Assembly: GCA_963693285.1 (NCBI GenBank) | Contig: OY848917.1 | Location: 27,095,745-27,159,744 of the forward strand | Direction: 5' to 3' | Length of the DNA stretch: 64,000 nucleotides | Source: Xestospongia muta | Taxonomy: Eukaryota; Porifera; Demospongiae; Haplosclerida; Petrosiidae | Shown: in pieces, positions 54,513 to 64,000 of the stretch | How positions within the stretch are numbered: the stretch's first letter is position 1 | Layout of the letters: each line of letters opens with the position of its first letter | The notes under the pieces: model-generated | Seen by the model: only the letters and a program-made list of their open reading frames with translations | Databases searched by the model: none | What the model was told of the DNA's origin: nothing | Made by a program: the position numbers and the translations under genes

Positions 54513-54668
54513 TTTTCAGAATTTCAGTGCTTTAGGAAAGCCAAAGATAGTAGTGAGGCTAATTTGATGTTGTATGAGAGTTTGCTTGTATGAAACTATT
54601 GCTTAGTTACAGATGCTTTTATAGATCTCTTGCTCATGGCTTCAATTATTCAGCAATAAATTAATGCT

Positions 54669-54745
54669 TACTACAAAGACTGTACTACAAAGAGTACATT
54701 TACTACAAAGACTCCACTTCAAAGCATAACATTCCACTACAAAGA
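54669..54745. promoter_or_regulatory. Cluster of WWCAAAG (TCF/LEF-like) sites, receptor C
   Basis: Five matches (TACAAAG four times, TTCAAAG once) within about 75 bp, 155-235 bp upstream of the start codon. It corresponds position for position to the cluster upstream of receptor A. Confidence 0.45.
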
Positions 54746-55129
54746 AAGAGCTTGTTTGGTTTTTGTAGTGACTTAAGTATTTGAAAATTTTACTAGATTT
54801 AATTTGGCTTTTGTGCATAATTTAATATTGTGTTGTACATTGTATTGGCAAGTAATGGTAGTTGAAATGACATAATGCTTTTTAAAGTGTAATGGAGAGT
54901 TCTTCTGACTCTATTATAAGTGTTGTTTTAGTACTACTATAACTATGACTGTATTCTTTGAGGCTTAAATTACTCTAGCCAAGTTAGACTTATGAATAAA
55001 ATTGGAGAAAACACCTAAATAAATAAATAATATGTATGGCTTCTTATTTATTTCAATGTTAATATACATTTGTGGCATATTGGTCTGCTATTATACTAGT
55101 GACTTTGTAAAAACTACAACACAATAAAA
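54746..55129. other. Upstream region of receptor C
   Basis: Shares sequence with 44340-44420 and 44570-44640 upstream of receptor A. No gene. Confidence 0.45.
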
Positions 55130-55640
55130 GAAGCAATCAATAATCAATCTTGTTAAAACTGAATTAATAAGCAGTAATAGAACAGAGACTCATGGCTCAA
55201 ATAGTTAAGACTACATGTGAGATGTTTGGAGGAATGCCATCTCTAGCTCGTTCTCAGAAAAGTAGAACAAAACTGGTCACTAGACTATATAAACTTTATT
55301 GTGAAATTAATCACAAAATTGACACTTAATAGAAGCACATAATGTTTGTCAGTGTCATTTTAATTATAGTATAAAATACTTTACTATCTGTAACTCAACT
55401 GAGTCTTGGTTACCATAGGAATGAAGCCCAATAAGGAGTCATTTACAATGAGAAAGGAAGCCAAAAGTAGTCTTTGTAGTTTGCAAGAGCTGGATAATGT
55501 TACAACAACAAAGCATCTGTCACCCATGACTACATTTTATCTTATTTTGCATATGCAAATATAATAAGTATGTACTTGGTCTATTCATTGGATTAATGTT
55601 GACCTTATAAACAAAGTAGGGCTCAACTGTATGATATAAA
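55130..55640 (-). repeat. 3' flank relic of a further receptor unit (D)
   Basis: Near copy of about 50180-50680, the region downstream of receptor C, with the same AGAACAAAACTGGTCACTAG and AGAAGCACATAATGTTTG stretches. It is joined to no receptor exons, so a fourth unit probably once stood here. Confidence 0.65.
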
Positions 55641-56520
55641 TATCTCGGAGTTATTATCTCACCCAATTTATCATAGTCTTCCCACATCCAATGTCTTCAT
55701 TCTAAACTCATCAAACTATTGGGGTCATCTACTATCAGCATGCTTCTTCTCAAACGTTTTTAACATTGTATTGGTCTCTTGCCATTCCCTATTTCACCTA
55801 TTGCTCTTCCGTCTGGGACCACCACTATCTTCCACTATTCTGAAATTCTTGAAAAAACTCAACACTTTGCTTTAAAAATGTGCTCTCATGAATGGTTTGG
55901 TTTGGTTTGGGGATTAGGTGATGTTATTATTAAGATGACATTACTATGTGTCATTTCATTATGATGTCATCATATTCAAGTTACACCAAGAACCACCCAA
56001 AATGTGCTCTCATAAATAGGACAGTCATTATTTGTCTCTCCTCTCAACCTTTAACCTTTCATCCATTTCAACTTGTCACTCTATTTCTAAATTATGCTTT
56101 CTTTATAAAACTACTAACAATCTCTTTTATTTTCCTTTTGATAATTTTATCCACAAATCTCCTTCAAGTCATAATTCTTCTCATCAAGTCATCCCTTCAC
56201 CTATTCCATCCCTATTACTTGCCCATCTGTTTGACAAAACTAATTTGTCCCTTCCATTCTCTCTCTCTGTGGAATTCACTTCCTTATCATGTGAAATCTA
56301 GTTTGTCACTGATCACTTTTAAATCTAATGTAAATATGTTTATTCACTAGTCATCCACTTGCTATCGTTTATCACCCTAAAACTTAACAGATATCATTGA
56401 TCATCAATTTTTATCTTCGTCTCATTAATCATACTTTATCCAGTAATTTTATACTATATTGCTTATTATCGTTCTACTCTGTCTGTGCCCTTTTAACTAG
56501 CAGTAGGTATTTGGCATTCA
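55641..56520 (+). pseudogene. LINE reverse transcriptase 3' end relic
   Basis: In shifting frames the + strand reads the end of a LINE ORF2: near 55640 YLGVIIS-like sequence, then IPYF.YCSSVWD, EKTQHFALKMCSHEW (about 55845-55900), LCFLYKTTNNLFYFP (about 56090), and SLWNSLPYHVKSSLSLITFK ending NMFIH then stop at 56350. It resembles the relic at 47130-48130 but is not the same copy. It is followed by GACA/GATA repeats, a common tail of CR1/L2-like elements. Confidence 0.75.
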
Positions 56521-56540
56521 TTTTGTCAATTAAAAAAATA

Positions 56541-56620
56541 GACCGACAGACAGACTGACTGACTGACAGACAGACAGACAGACAAATAGATAGATAAATA
56601 GGTAGGTAGATAGATAGATT
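56541..56620. repeat. GACA/GATA microsatellite
   Basis: Imperfect tetranucleotide run (GACAGACAGACA then GATAGATA) at the end of the LINE relic. Confidence 0.85.
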
Positions 56621-56699
56621 GTGAATTAGTGATACTACTGTACTTAGAGTTGCCCATGGTAGGCTTATTTTAATGTAAAAACATTATATCTATATGTAA

Positions 56700-56749
56700 T
56701 GTTATGTATATGTGTGTGTGTGTATACATATATACATACATAAGTATAC

Positions 56750-56783
<34 letters not shown>

Positions 56784-56785
56784 TG
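56700..56785. repeat. TATG/TG microsatellite
   Basis: GTGTGTGTGT followed by alternating ATAC and a (TATG)n run ending near 56782. Confidence 0.85.
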
Positions 56786-57032
56786 TATGCATGTAGCAGC
56801 AATTTGTAACAGACAGCTTGAAATGAGCATGTTGCTTTATGAGTAAGTTATAACTATCAGGATTTTGTAGCTTGAAATCATCATTAACCTTTTTGCATCT
56901 CTCTGCTTCATTTAAAGTACATTTAACAAAACATAGTTTTAATTTTAGTGTCAGTAAATTATAAATGTCATATCTAATTTAATAAAAGTTACAGAAAGGT
57001 ATGATGAATTTTATCTTTTCTGAAGTTAAAAA

Positions 57033-58475
57033 TTATTTTCTTAAATTACAATATTTTAAGTTGTAAACATTGTTAGAATTTGAGTTTTTTCTGATAAATG
57101 TTTTTACAATTCTAGCTTGATATGAACCACCTCCAATAACTATAAGATATTTTGCTTCAGATACAGTTTCTGTTTCAACAAGAGATGCAAAACCAGCATC
57201 ATCAGGACCACCATATATTAAAGGGTTGTACTCATTAATTTGGTAAGTACCATTTTCTAAAACAGTTTGTTCGATGAGGTTTTGCATTGGTATTCCATCA
57301 ATTTTAAAGTTATCAAAAGCACTTCCCCACTGTCCCAAGTCCCAAAAATGAAGAGAAGTTAAATCTGGATCATCATCTTGGAGTTTCTTTCTTATTTTAC
57401 TAATCATACTAAAACACTTCCACAAAAGTTTCCTTTTGAACTTGTCCCTGATTATAAATCGAAAATGTTCGGAACGCATCTGTATTCCTATAAATGGCCT
57501 TCCACTGGTAACAATTTGAAGAAATCTTCTAGTGTAAGTAGTAACAAGCTTACTAACTTTTAAACCATCAACTGGCATTTTGTTAAATGAAGGAACATTA
57601 TTTATTCTAGTTCTAATACCACCTGATTTTATTAGTCCTCTCCATGTTGTAAGAACTACAGAAGTGTTATCTTTTATTTTCCACTCTCTTATTAAATTAT
57701 TGCCATCGTATGGAGCCCATGAACGAATGCAATATGTAGCAAAAACTTTAAAATTTTCAACATCATATTCAATTGCTAACTTATTTAATGTTGTCAAAAA
57801 ATCATCTTGTATTTCAGCAATCTCTTCTACAAAACTACATTCAATTATTGAGGCATTTTGAAGAAGTGGTGCCACTATGTTACCTCCTAATGATTCATAA
57901 CAAGTAGAACAAGAATAAGAGAGATAAATTGGATGTATTAGAATCAGTGATCGATGTGATCTTGTCATAAATGTATCTAGATCTTTTAGTTGTGGCAAAT
58001 GACTAGCTTGTAAGTCAGCTTGTAAAGTATTTTTATCGTAGATACTAAAAAGACTAATGTTTGATGGACAAAATCTCCCAAGTCTGTTTGGCCTTTTAGT
58101 ACATCGTAAACTTTCACTTGTATAAAGACAGTGGCAGTATTTACCATTAATAGTACAAAGACGAGAGTCACAAGTAATTGGAGCAACTGGCTTAGCATTT
58201 AACAGATAAGCAACTTCAATAAAATTAATGAGATGGTATTGACACATTCCTAATTGTTCAGCAAAAAACCTAACTGCCAGAAAGCGTTGTTTAAAGTTGC
58301 CCTCATACTTTTGAAAGAATATAGAATTAGCAATTGATGTAAAATGGTTTGATTGTACGAACACTAATATAAATATAAGTTCAATGATGATGACAAAACA
58401 GGCGAAGGAAGCCAGGTTCCTCTTATTTCTATAGTGCAGGAAAATATTAGTCATAATATATATATTGGCAATCAT
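57033..58475 (-). CDS. Type II membrane glycosyltransferase-like protein (O-fucosyltransferase type?)
   Basis: An intronless ORF of 480 codons. A short basic N-terminus and one hydrophobic helix (about residues 21-42, FACFVIIIELIFILVFV) make a type II Golgi anchor. The lumenal part has paired Cys (CDSRLC, CHC, CSTCYESLGG). A block GRPFIGIQMRSEHFRFI resembles the IGVHxRxxD/E donor-binding motif of the O-fucosyltransferase and related GT-B families. Near the C-terminus KYLIVIGGGSYQARIV sits where those enzymes have their second nucleotide-binding segment. A GDP-sugar transferase is therefore likely, but the exact family and acceptor are inference. The first Met is taken as start; a second Met follows at residue 8. 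Confidence 0.55.
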   Translation of the reverse strand: MIANIYIMTNIFLHYRNKRNLASFACFVIIIELIFILVFVQSNHFTSIANSIFFQKYEGNFKQRFLAVRFFAEQLGMCQYHLINFIEVAYLLNAKPVAPITCDSRLCTINGKYCHCLYTSESLRCTKRPNRLGRFCPSNISLFSIYDKNTLQADLQASHLPQLKDLDTFMTRSHRSLILIHPIYLSYSCSTCYESLGGNIVAPLLQNASIIECSFVEEIAEIQDDFLTTLNKLAIEYDVENFKVFATYCIRSWAPYDGNNLIREWKIKDNTSVVLTTWRGLIKSGGIRTRINNVPSFNKMPVDGLKVSKLVTTYTRRFLQIVTSGRPFIGIQMRSEHFRFIIRDKFKRKLLWKCFSMISKIRKKLQDDDPDLTSLHFWDLGQWGSAFDNFKIDGIPMQNLIEQTVLENGTYQINEYNPLIYGGPDDAGFASLVETETVSEAKYLIVIGGGSYQARIVKTFIRKNSNSNNVYNLKYCNLRK

Positions 58476-58801
58476 TAGTTTGATTTTTAAATAATTGCTT
58501 AAATAGATTGTATATTTTAAAAGAAAATTAATATTAACATTTCTAGTTCTAGGCTTTTAAGTTAATTATATATGGTATAATATCGACTCAGGTATATAAG
58601 GCATGGAACCAAAACTTCATGTGCATTCATCATTATAAAAATTGATCAGTTACTTTATGAACCTATTTATAACTTATATGGACGTATTACTATGGAATCT
58701 AATTCATATAAATGCTTTATTTGCTATATGATCTGTTGACTATTACAAAGCAACAAATTATATAGTGAATAATTCACATGAATTTTGAATTCCATGTAAG
58801 C
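58476..58801. other. Intergenic spacer
   Basis: AT-rich; should hold the promoter of the glycosyltransferase-like gene. Ends at the hAT element terminus. Confidence 0.4.
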
Positions 58802-58820
58802 TAGAGCTGGGCGATAGTAC
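58802..58820. repeat. Probable hAT terminal inverted repeat end
   Basis: TAGAGCTGGGCGATAGT matches the TAGxGCTGGGCGATA end typical of many animal hAT elements, and it lies 140 bp beyond the transposase stop. The opposite end was not found in the window. Confidence 0.6.
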
Positions 58821-58958
58821 TGCTATCACTATCATGATATTTTTCAGAGTAGTATCGCAATAGTGAAATTATCACGATAATTATTACAGCTTTATTCCCC
58901 ACCTAATGACTACTCACAATCAATTAAATTCTTGCAAACTTTATCATCCAAAAAACGT

Positions 58959-60227
58959 CTATTTTAAGTTCTCTACTAAAAATACTAACATGTTAACATT
59001 GCTAGGTAGTAGACATGATCGTTTTTTGTTTACAACATGACCTGCTTCGCTAAATACTCGTTCACAGGAAACAGAAGTGGCAGGAATGGCAAGGTAGTGC
59101 TTTGCTAGCTGAGTAAGTAATGGATATCTTCCTTTAAAGCTGCTCCACCATAAAAGTGGAGACTTATCTGTGTGTTCTTCTCCTTTATACCGAGATATCT
59201 CTGTGTCCAGTTGCTCTTCCAAAGATAAACACGATTCCATCTCCTTACTGGACCCAGCCATCTCCCCGATGAAATCCATTAACTTATGCTCACTATTTGA
59301 CTTCTTTGGCAATGGTTCTAAAGAGACTCTGCTGGAGTCAACTGGGTGAATCAAATTGATATCTAACTTCAGGTCACAAATGACCTCTGTTCGGCTGGCC
59401 TCTGACAGGAACTTTAAGCTCTTGAAACGAGGATCAAGAAAGCAAGCTTTTGTGAGCAACTGCAGCTTATCATTGGTATACCTTTCACTCAAGTCCCCTG
59501 AAAGAACTCTTTTCATGGATTTGGTCAGCTGACTATCATTGGCATCATGGACAAAATGTGCATTTAATAACTTGTGCAGTATCGGTCTCAAGGTTGATAT
59601 CGTAATCCATTCGTCAGCACCAACAGCTTCAGTTATGTCAACCAGAGGCTTCATCAAAACAACAAACTCTTCCATGGTCTTGAACTCCTGATCAGATGGC
59701 ATGAGATTTGTTATCTGTATTTCTAAAAGAGTTGCACAGATAGGTTGTTGCTGCTCGATTATGTGAGAAACGATGTAATAGGAAGAGTTCCAGCGGGTAG
59801 CAACATCTTGAAGTATTGAATGCTCTTTAACCCCCAAATTCTTCTGTTTTTGTTTCAAAATGTATGATGATTTACTTGAATGGTGGAAGTGGGTTGCAAT
59901 TCTCTTACACCAAGCTATTGCTTTCGCTACTTGAGGTAATTTGAATACCTTTTCGACACCTAGCTGTAGAGTGTGTGAAAAACATGGAAGATTCGTCTAT
60001 TCAAGCTCTCTAATGGCTTCCTGCAATGTTCCTCCCATTATCTGTAGTGATCGCAGCCACATTGTTTTCACTCAAGTTCCATTCCTTCAGAATATCGGTC
60101 AGTTCATTGGCTACATTTGAAGAAGTGTGTGAGTCTGGAAACTCCTTATGTTTCAGCAGATAATGTTGCAACTTGAAATGGTCATCTATAAAATGTATCG
60201 TAAGCCCAGTATAGGCATGATTAGCCC
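58959..60227 (-). pseudogene. hAT transposase, central and C-terminal part
   Basis: Reading the minus strand: RANHAYTGLTIHFIDDHF (from 60227), ITTDNGRN, then after a frameshift near 60025 QEAIRELE, a TAG at 59997-59999 where Trp is usual (LEWTNLPCF), LPCFSHTLQLGVEKVFK, ATRWNSSYYI, and the C-terminal dimerisation block SCERVFSEAGHVVNKKRSCL to a stop at 58959. This is the RNase H-like core and hATC domain of a ZBED-type hAT transposase. One stop and one frameshift here, plus another stop in the N-terminal part and an insertion, make it inactive. Confidence 0.85.
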
Positions 60228-60229
60228 TA

Positions 60230-61769
60230 CACTTAAAATATCATTTTGTCATTTTAACGATTGCCTTCGTTACCATATTTTCATTAATATGATATAAGTC
60301 CAATACTGAGTTACCACAAAGCCAAAACTGGTCTAACTCAGTACGTATAAAGCCAACTAGAAGCAAAAAAGTACTCTTTGTAGTTTATGTCCTACAACTG
60401 AAACTATGAGGGAGTGATATATACTATTTCAACTTAACTAACTGGATTAGTTTCAGTTGAATTAGTATCAATGGAACGACATCAATTAATATTACAGTTC
60501 TTTTTTTTGTTTTTTTTAATTCAATATTGCGGTATTATTAACACAACATGATATTATGTGTAAAGGTAATACATATGTAAATGTTTAAAATAATAATAAT
60601 GAATGACCATCTTAAATGTCAAGTCTACATAATGGGGTTACAGGAAGAACAATCAATGTACATCATGCATACTAATGGCCTGCCATTCTAGATTCAGAGC
60701 TGACAACGTCTATTGGTGACAGACGTATCCTAACAGGTCGCCCACAAACAGAACGATGGCCTCTAATACAGTGGATAGAGGAACGAAGTAGAGAGAATGA
60801 AAGACAACAACGGATGTATGAGATAGTTTGAGAGTATGATTGGTTTCTTTTTGTAACAATTAAAGATGCAAGACGTTTATAGAAGGTGCTTGCTTCACGG
60901 CTCAGTCCCCCAGTGGATGACATTACCAGTGGAGTGAAGGTACCATGTTCCACCTCTCTAACACATGGACCATATTCTCTCTTCTTTTCCCGTTCATGTT
61001 TTCTATAAACAGTGGCAATGGATTCAGAGGAGTTCAAAGAGGCAAAGGGGTTAAAAACCCTAACATCAAAGAAAGCTCTCTCATTCCTTGAACCCCAAAA
61101 GCCATCTGCTGCTATATCTAAACGAGCACTGTCTGTGCAAACTGATGATGTTGGTAAGCTCTCTCCCGAAAGAGGTTTTAAAACTGGTTCAGTGCAGACA
61201 TTGTGACATACCTCATATACCTGGATACTAAATCAGCCGTTATATCTCTAATCTCATTGTGTCTCAAGGAGGGAAACTACCCCCTTACACATGAGAAGGC
61301 ATGATCAACAGTGAATGAATTGCCACAAATGCATTCGGAGGGCATATTTGTTGGCTTCCACCCATATCTCAAGGAGAGGGCATCATGGAAAGCTGCCTTG
61401 TGTAGGGAGAATCCATGTTCTTGCACTGGAAGTGATGATAGCCAGATGAATGCCCCCTTTTCTTTAGCTAATTCTATTGAGAGGCGTAGATCTTTTGGAA
61501 GGGACTCACATATGATGGCTGAAAGTGACTTTGCTTTCTCTCTTTTCATTTTTCTGACTTGGATTAGTATCTGCTTATTGAAGCCACAATCAATTACTAT
61601 AGCAAAGTGGGTATAAAAGTAATGTGGTTGTAGATGCAACTAGTTGGCTTTATGCATACTAAGCTATGCTGGTTTTGACCTTGTCGCAACTTAGAATGGG
61701 TTTACATCACATTCATGAAACTCTGGTAACGAAGACCTCAGTTAAAATGACAAAATGCTTTTTTCAGTG
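60230..61769. mobile_element. 1.54-kb TA-flanked inverted-repeat element inserted in the hAT gene
   Basis: Both ends are imperfect inverted repeats of about 140 bp (60230-60370 and 61629-61769). They begin CACTKAAAAWAKCATTTTGTC and share TTCGTTACCA and ATAAAGCCAACTAG further in. The flanks carry TA on each side (60228-60229, 61770-61771). Taking out the element and one TA joins hAT codons in frame (DVLTS then RANHAYTG), which proves the insertion point. It has no transposase of its own; most of its interior is a retroelement ORF fragment. Confidence 0.85.
60672..61639 (-). pseudogene. C-terminal part of an R2-like retroelement protein (zinc motif and endonuclease)
   Basis: The minus strand reads EHGFSLHKAAFHDALSLRYG, then a CxC...HxxxC knuckle (SECICGNSFTVDHAFSC), a stop, SLRHNEIRD, a frameshift, VCTEPVLKPLSGE, ARLDIAADGFWG and RAFFDVRVFNPFA, then VEHGTFTPLVMSSTGG and ISYIRCCLSFSLLRS to the stop at 60672. 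The knuckle followed by RHN and a D...DVxV pair matches the C-terminal zinc/restriction-like endonuclease layout of R2-type LINEs. It belongs with the reverse transcriptase type seen at 11246-13293. One TAG (about 61277) and one frameshift (about 61215) disable it. It lies wholly inside the TA-flanked element. Confidence 0.7.
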
Positions 61770-61771
61770 TA

Positions 61772-62110
61772 GATGTCAAAACATCGGTTGTAAGAGAAAA
61801 ACTTCCTATACCTGAGGCTGAGAGATGATGCTCTACCTTTGCCTTCTCTCCTTCATACATTTGTGGGATGTATTTAGTAGTTGTCGTCTTCCTAAATGGT
61901 AGGTCATATTGTGGCTCAAAAGATTGTAGGAGATGGCAAAACCCTTTATCATCCACTGTATCCAGTGGCTACATGTCCTTGGCAATGAAGTAACAGATTG
62001 AATCTGTCAGCTTGTTCCACCTGGACATTGATTGTGTCAGTTTTTGAGATGCAGATACAGCTTCAGTTATTGTCAGCTGATTGCCAAGGTTTGCCTTATG
62101 CTTTTTATTA
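61772..62110 (-). pseudogene. hAT transposase, N-terminal part
   Basis: Upstream half of the transposase at 58959-60227, separated from it by the inserted element. It reads QLTITEAVSASQKLTQ, KLTDSICYFIAKDM, a TAG at 61969-61971 where Gln is usual (MQPLDTVDD), LLQSFEPQYDLPFRKT and GSFSLTTDVLTS. A splice acceptor (CACTTACAG) near 62117 suggests the BED zinc-finger exon lay further upstream; it is not recognised in the window. Confidence 0.8.
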
Positions 62111-62389
62111 GGTTTGTCAGCTTGGGCTGTAAGTGACAAGTAAATACTGTGGTGGTGTTCAACTAAATAAAGTATGTAACACTTTAAGAACAGTCTATGT
62201 GATGGAAAGTAGCTAGATAATTAACGTTGAACTGAAACGTCTTTGAAACTTATCATGTCTATTTCTTACATAGGGAATACAAAGTAATGTACATTTATTG
62301 TTATTAGTTTATGATTTAACACACCGATCAAATTAATATTTATACGTTAATTATTAGTCAATTAACTGTGTCTGATTATTAAAATGATT
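62111..62389. other. hAT flank, nothing recognised
   Basis: AT-rich; may include an intron of the hAT transposase gene. No ORF. Confidence 0.35.
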
Positions 62390-62650
62390 ATATATCATTG
62401 TACAAATTGGTTAGTTCATTTAACCAATATGTGTGACCTGATTTGCAATAAGGGACCACTTCTGTCAAACATTTGTGACCTGATTTGTGAAAAGGGACCA
62501 GCACTGTTAAACAGGTCAAAAAAAAGCTTTGTATGCATACAGTTACCATGAATAGCTGTGCACATATAGCAACTGTATGTACACAAAACTGTTTATTGAT
62601 ATTTTCATAGTGGTCCCTTTTCACAAATCATGTCACAAGAAGTGTTCCTT
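62390..62650. mobile_element. Small palindromic element
   Basis: TGTGACCTGATTTG..AAGGGACCA occurs twice as direct repeats (about 62430 and 62468) and once inverted (TGGTCCCTTTTCACAAATCA at about 62611), around a centre with GCATACAGTTACC/GCAACTGTATGT. Probably a MITE; no target duplication assigned. Confidence 0.5.
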
Positions 62651-63288
62651 TATTGAAATCAGATTGCATATAGAGTGTGAGAGTTTAAATAGTTAACATG
62701 CTTCAGACTTCTGTTTCTGTCAATGCGAGCTGCAATTTATATAGCTATTCTATTATATATAATTTACTATGAAATTGATAGCATGTTTATCTAACAATAA
62801 CATGTATATATGTGACCATAAATACAAAAATGGTACCTAATGCGCAAAAAGATTTCAAACAAATGCTTGCTAATAAATTGTTGCTATGCAGCCATCTTGA
62901 ATAGGAAGTTACTAAAATTCACCAAATGACAAGCTCAATAAGTGACTTTTATGATTACCAAATTACGTTGCTTCATTGCTCAAGATGGATGCCTACCAAC
63001 CATTTCTTCACAAGCGTTTGTTCAAAATTAGTTTGCGCATTAAGTATCATTTTCATATTTATGACCACATATATATATACTTTAATATATTACCTTGTTT
63101 TTATCAAAGGTAGTGTTGTAAGAGGACGACATAGCCAGCTTAGTTTTAGATTCATGGAATCTGATGATGAATATTGATTTAAACGATATTTCATTTGTCT
63201 CTTTGAAACTTACTGAGAGAGCTATATTTCATTTTACTCTCAGGCGACTTTGGGGGGGTTTCATGTGGCCTGGCTTGACAGCAACGTG
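62651..63288. other. Intergenic DNA
   Basis: No supported gene; small ORFs at 62926-63177 and 63164-63364 lack domains. Confidence 0.35.
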
Positions 63289-63891
63289 GAGGGTCTGGTC
63301 AACTCTAAGTATAGCTTTCCTTCAGAGAACTACCGGAAATCCGGTAGTCGATAAGTGGTTATAAAAGGGAGGAGGGCAAACGCCCACTTTAAAAATGCTG
63401 ACTCAACAGAAGCACAACGCCAGATACATATAGCAGTTCTTTCAAGTGTATTTTCAGTGTAATTGAGCTCAGAAGGCTCCTTTGTTCTGCCCAATGCAAA
63501 TCGTCATGAAGTTTACTTATGCTTTCATCAGCCGAGTTGTAATAAAGTATAACCTTCGAAACTGTCATAGATAATTGAGATGCTGCAATTCAAGCTGCTA
63601 CTACTAGACTTATAGGAGTTACACTGAAAAGGTGAAGCAACTTGAAGTAATAATGACTTTCATCTTGGGGAGTTATGTCTTTGTGACTCTTCCGACAGGC
63701 TATGGCAAGTCCTTGATCTTTGGCTATATACCATTTATCTTTGATGGAATTAAAAGTAAGACTACAGTTTGTTGAGTCAGCGTTTTTAAAGTGGGTGTAT
63801 GCCCTCCTCCCTCTTAACAGCACTTATGGACTACCGGATTTTCGGTAGTTCTCTGAACGAGAGCTATACATACAGTTGACCAGACCCTCCC
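63289..63891. mobile_element. Fold-back element with 121-bp inverted arms
   Basis: The arms 63289-63409 and 63771-63891 are inverted copies: GGAGGGTCTGGTCAACT, GAGAACTACCGGAAATCCGG, GGGAGGAGGGC and CACTTTAAAAA(T/C)GCTGACTC all recur on the opposite strand. The right side continues to GGCTACGCGAGACTATA (about 63928), a common dispersed-repeat end. The loop carries a helicase-like coding fragment. No transposase. Confidence 0.75.
63608..63775 (+). pseudogene. RecQ-like helicase fragment captured in the fold-back element
   Basis: Fifty-five open codons read KQLEVIMTFILGSYVFVTLP, directly followed by TGYGKSLIFGYIPFIFDG, then TGA. This is the start of a RecQ-type helicase domain: the Q-motif region (EQLEVI) followed by the Walker A box (TGYGKS; consensus GxGKS/T) at the usual short spacing. 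The rest of the helicase is absent. It is either an exon captured from a host or transposon helicase gene or a remnant of a larger element. Confidence 0.6.
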
Positions 63892-64000
63892 TTCCCGTAG
63901 GTGGGAGGGGCTGGCTACGCGAGACTATAAAACAACGATATTCATTTAATGTGGGTGAGGTCAATGTCGTAATTACTTGTCTTTTCTTTAGAAAAAAAAT

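Noticed and set aside
60535..60570. ACACAACATGATATTATGTGTAAAGG, like the Cys-rich module of the beta-helix genes
   Set aside because: About 25 bp only, inside a transposon; could be chance or a tiny scrap.

Overview
The window looks like nuclear DNA of an early-branching animal, most likely a demosponge of the Amphimedon type. It is strongly AT-rich. Genes have many short introns (often 45-60 bp) with GT-AG borders. They encode animal families (ALDH3, KISH/TMEM167, Ig/fibronectin III receptors, a GPCR, a ROS1/anosmin-like ectodomain) among many decayed transposable elements. The species call is inference from protein families and style; nothing in the window proves it.

Layout. 1-2.7 kb: the last exon of an upstream + strand gene and low-copy repeats. 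3-9.6 kb and 22.2-30.1 kb: a duplicated block. Each copy holds a string of truncated relics followed by one intact single-exon gene of about 1,256-1,259 codons, encoding a secreted beta-helix ectodomain, a Cys-rich module and 8-9 membrane helices. Between the two blocks lie a decayed gene relic (10.4 kb), a decayed non-LTR retroelement (11.2-13.3 kb), an intronless GPCR (-), a KISH/TMEM167 gene (-) and a 13-exon secreted Cys-rich/Fn3 gene (-). 29.2-29.9 kb: a Ty3/gypsy LTR plus gag fragment. 33.5-40.7 kb: a complete 11-exon ALDH3-type fatty aldehyde dehydrogenase (+) with a C-terminal membrane anchor; all exon phases agree and give 495 codons plus stop.

40.8-55.6 kb: a tandem array of Ig/Fn3 single-pass receptor genes on the - strand. 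Two are intact (8 exons, 700 aa; 10 exons, 904 aa) and at least two are relics. Both intact genes have tyrosine-rich cytoplasmic tails with ITIM-like and YxN motifs, and both have arrays of WWCAAAG (TCF/LEF-like) sites upstream. This array is the most promising biological system here: a small, expanding family of putative signalling recognition receptors.

47-64 kb is rich in mobile DNA: two LINE relics, a type II membrane glycosyltransferase-like gene (57.0-58.5 kb), a broken hAT transposase split by a 1.54-kb TA-flanked inverted-repeat element that itself carries the C-terminal part of a retroelement ORF, a palindromic element at 62.4 kb, and a fold-back element with a RecQ-helicase-like fragment at 63.3-63.9 kb. 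No tRNA, rRNA or CRISPR was seen. Exon maps were built by eye from splice sites and reading frame and need transcript support.
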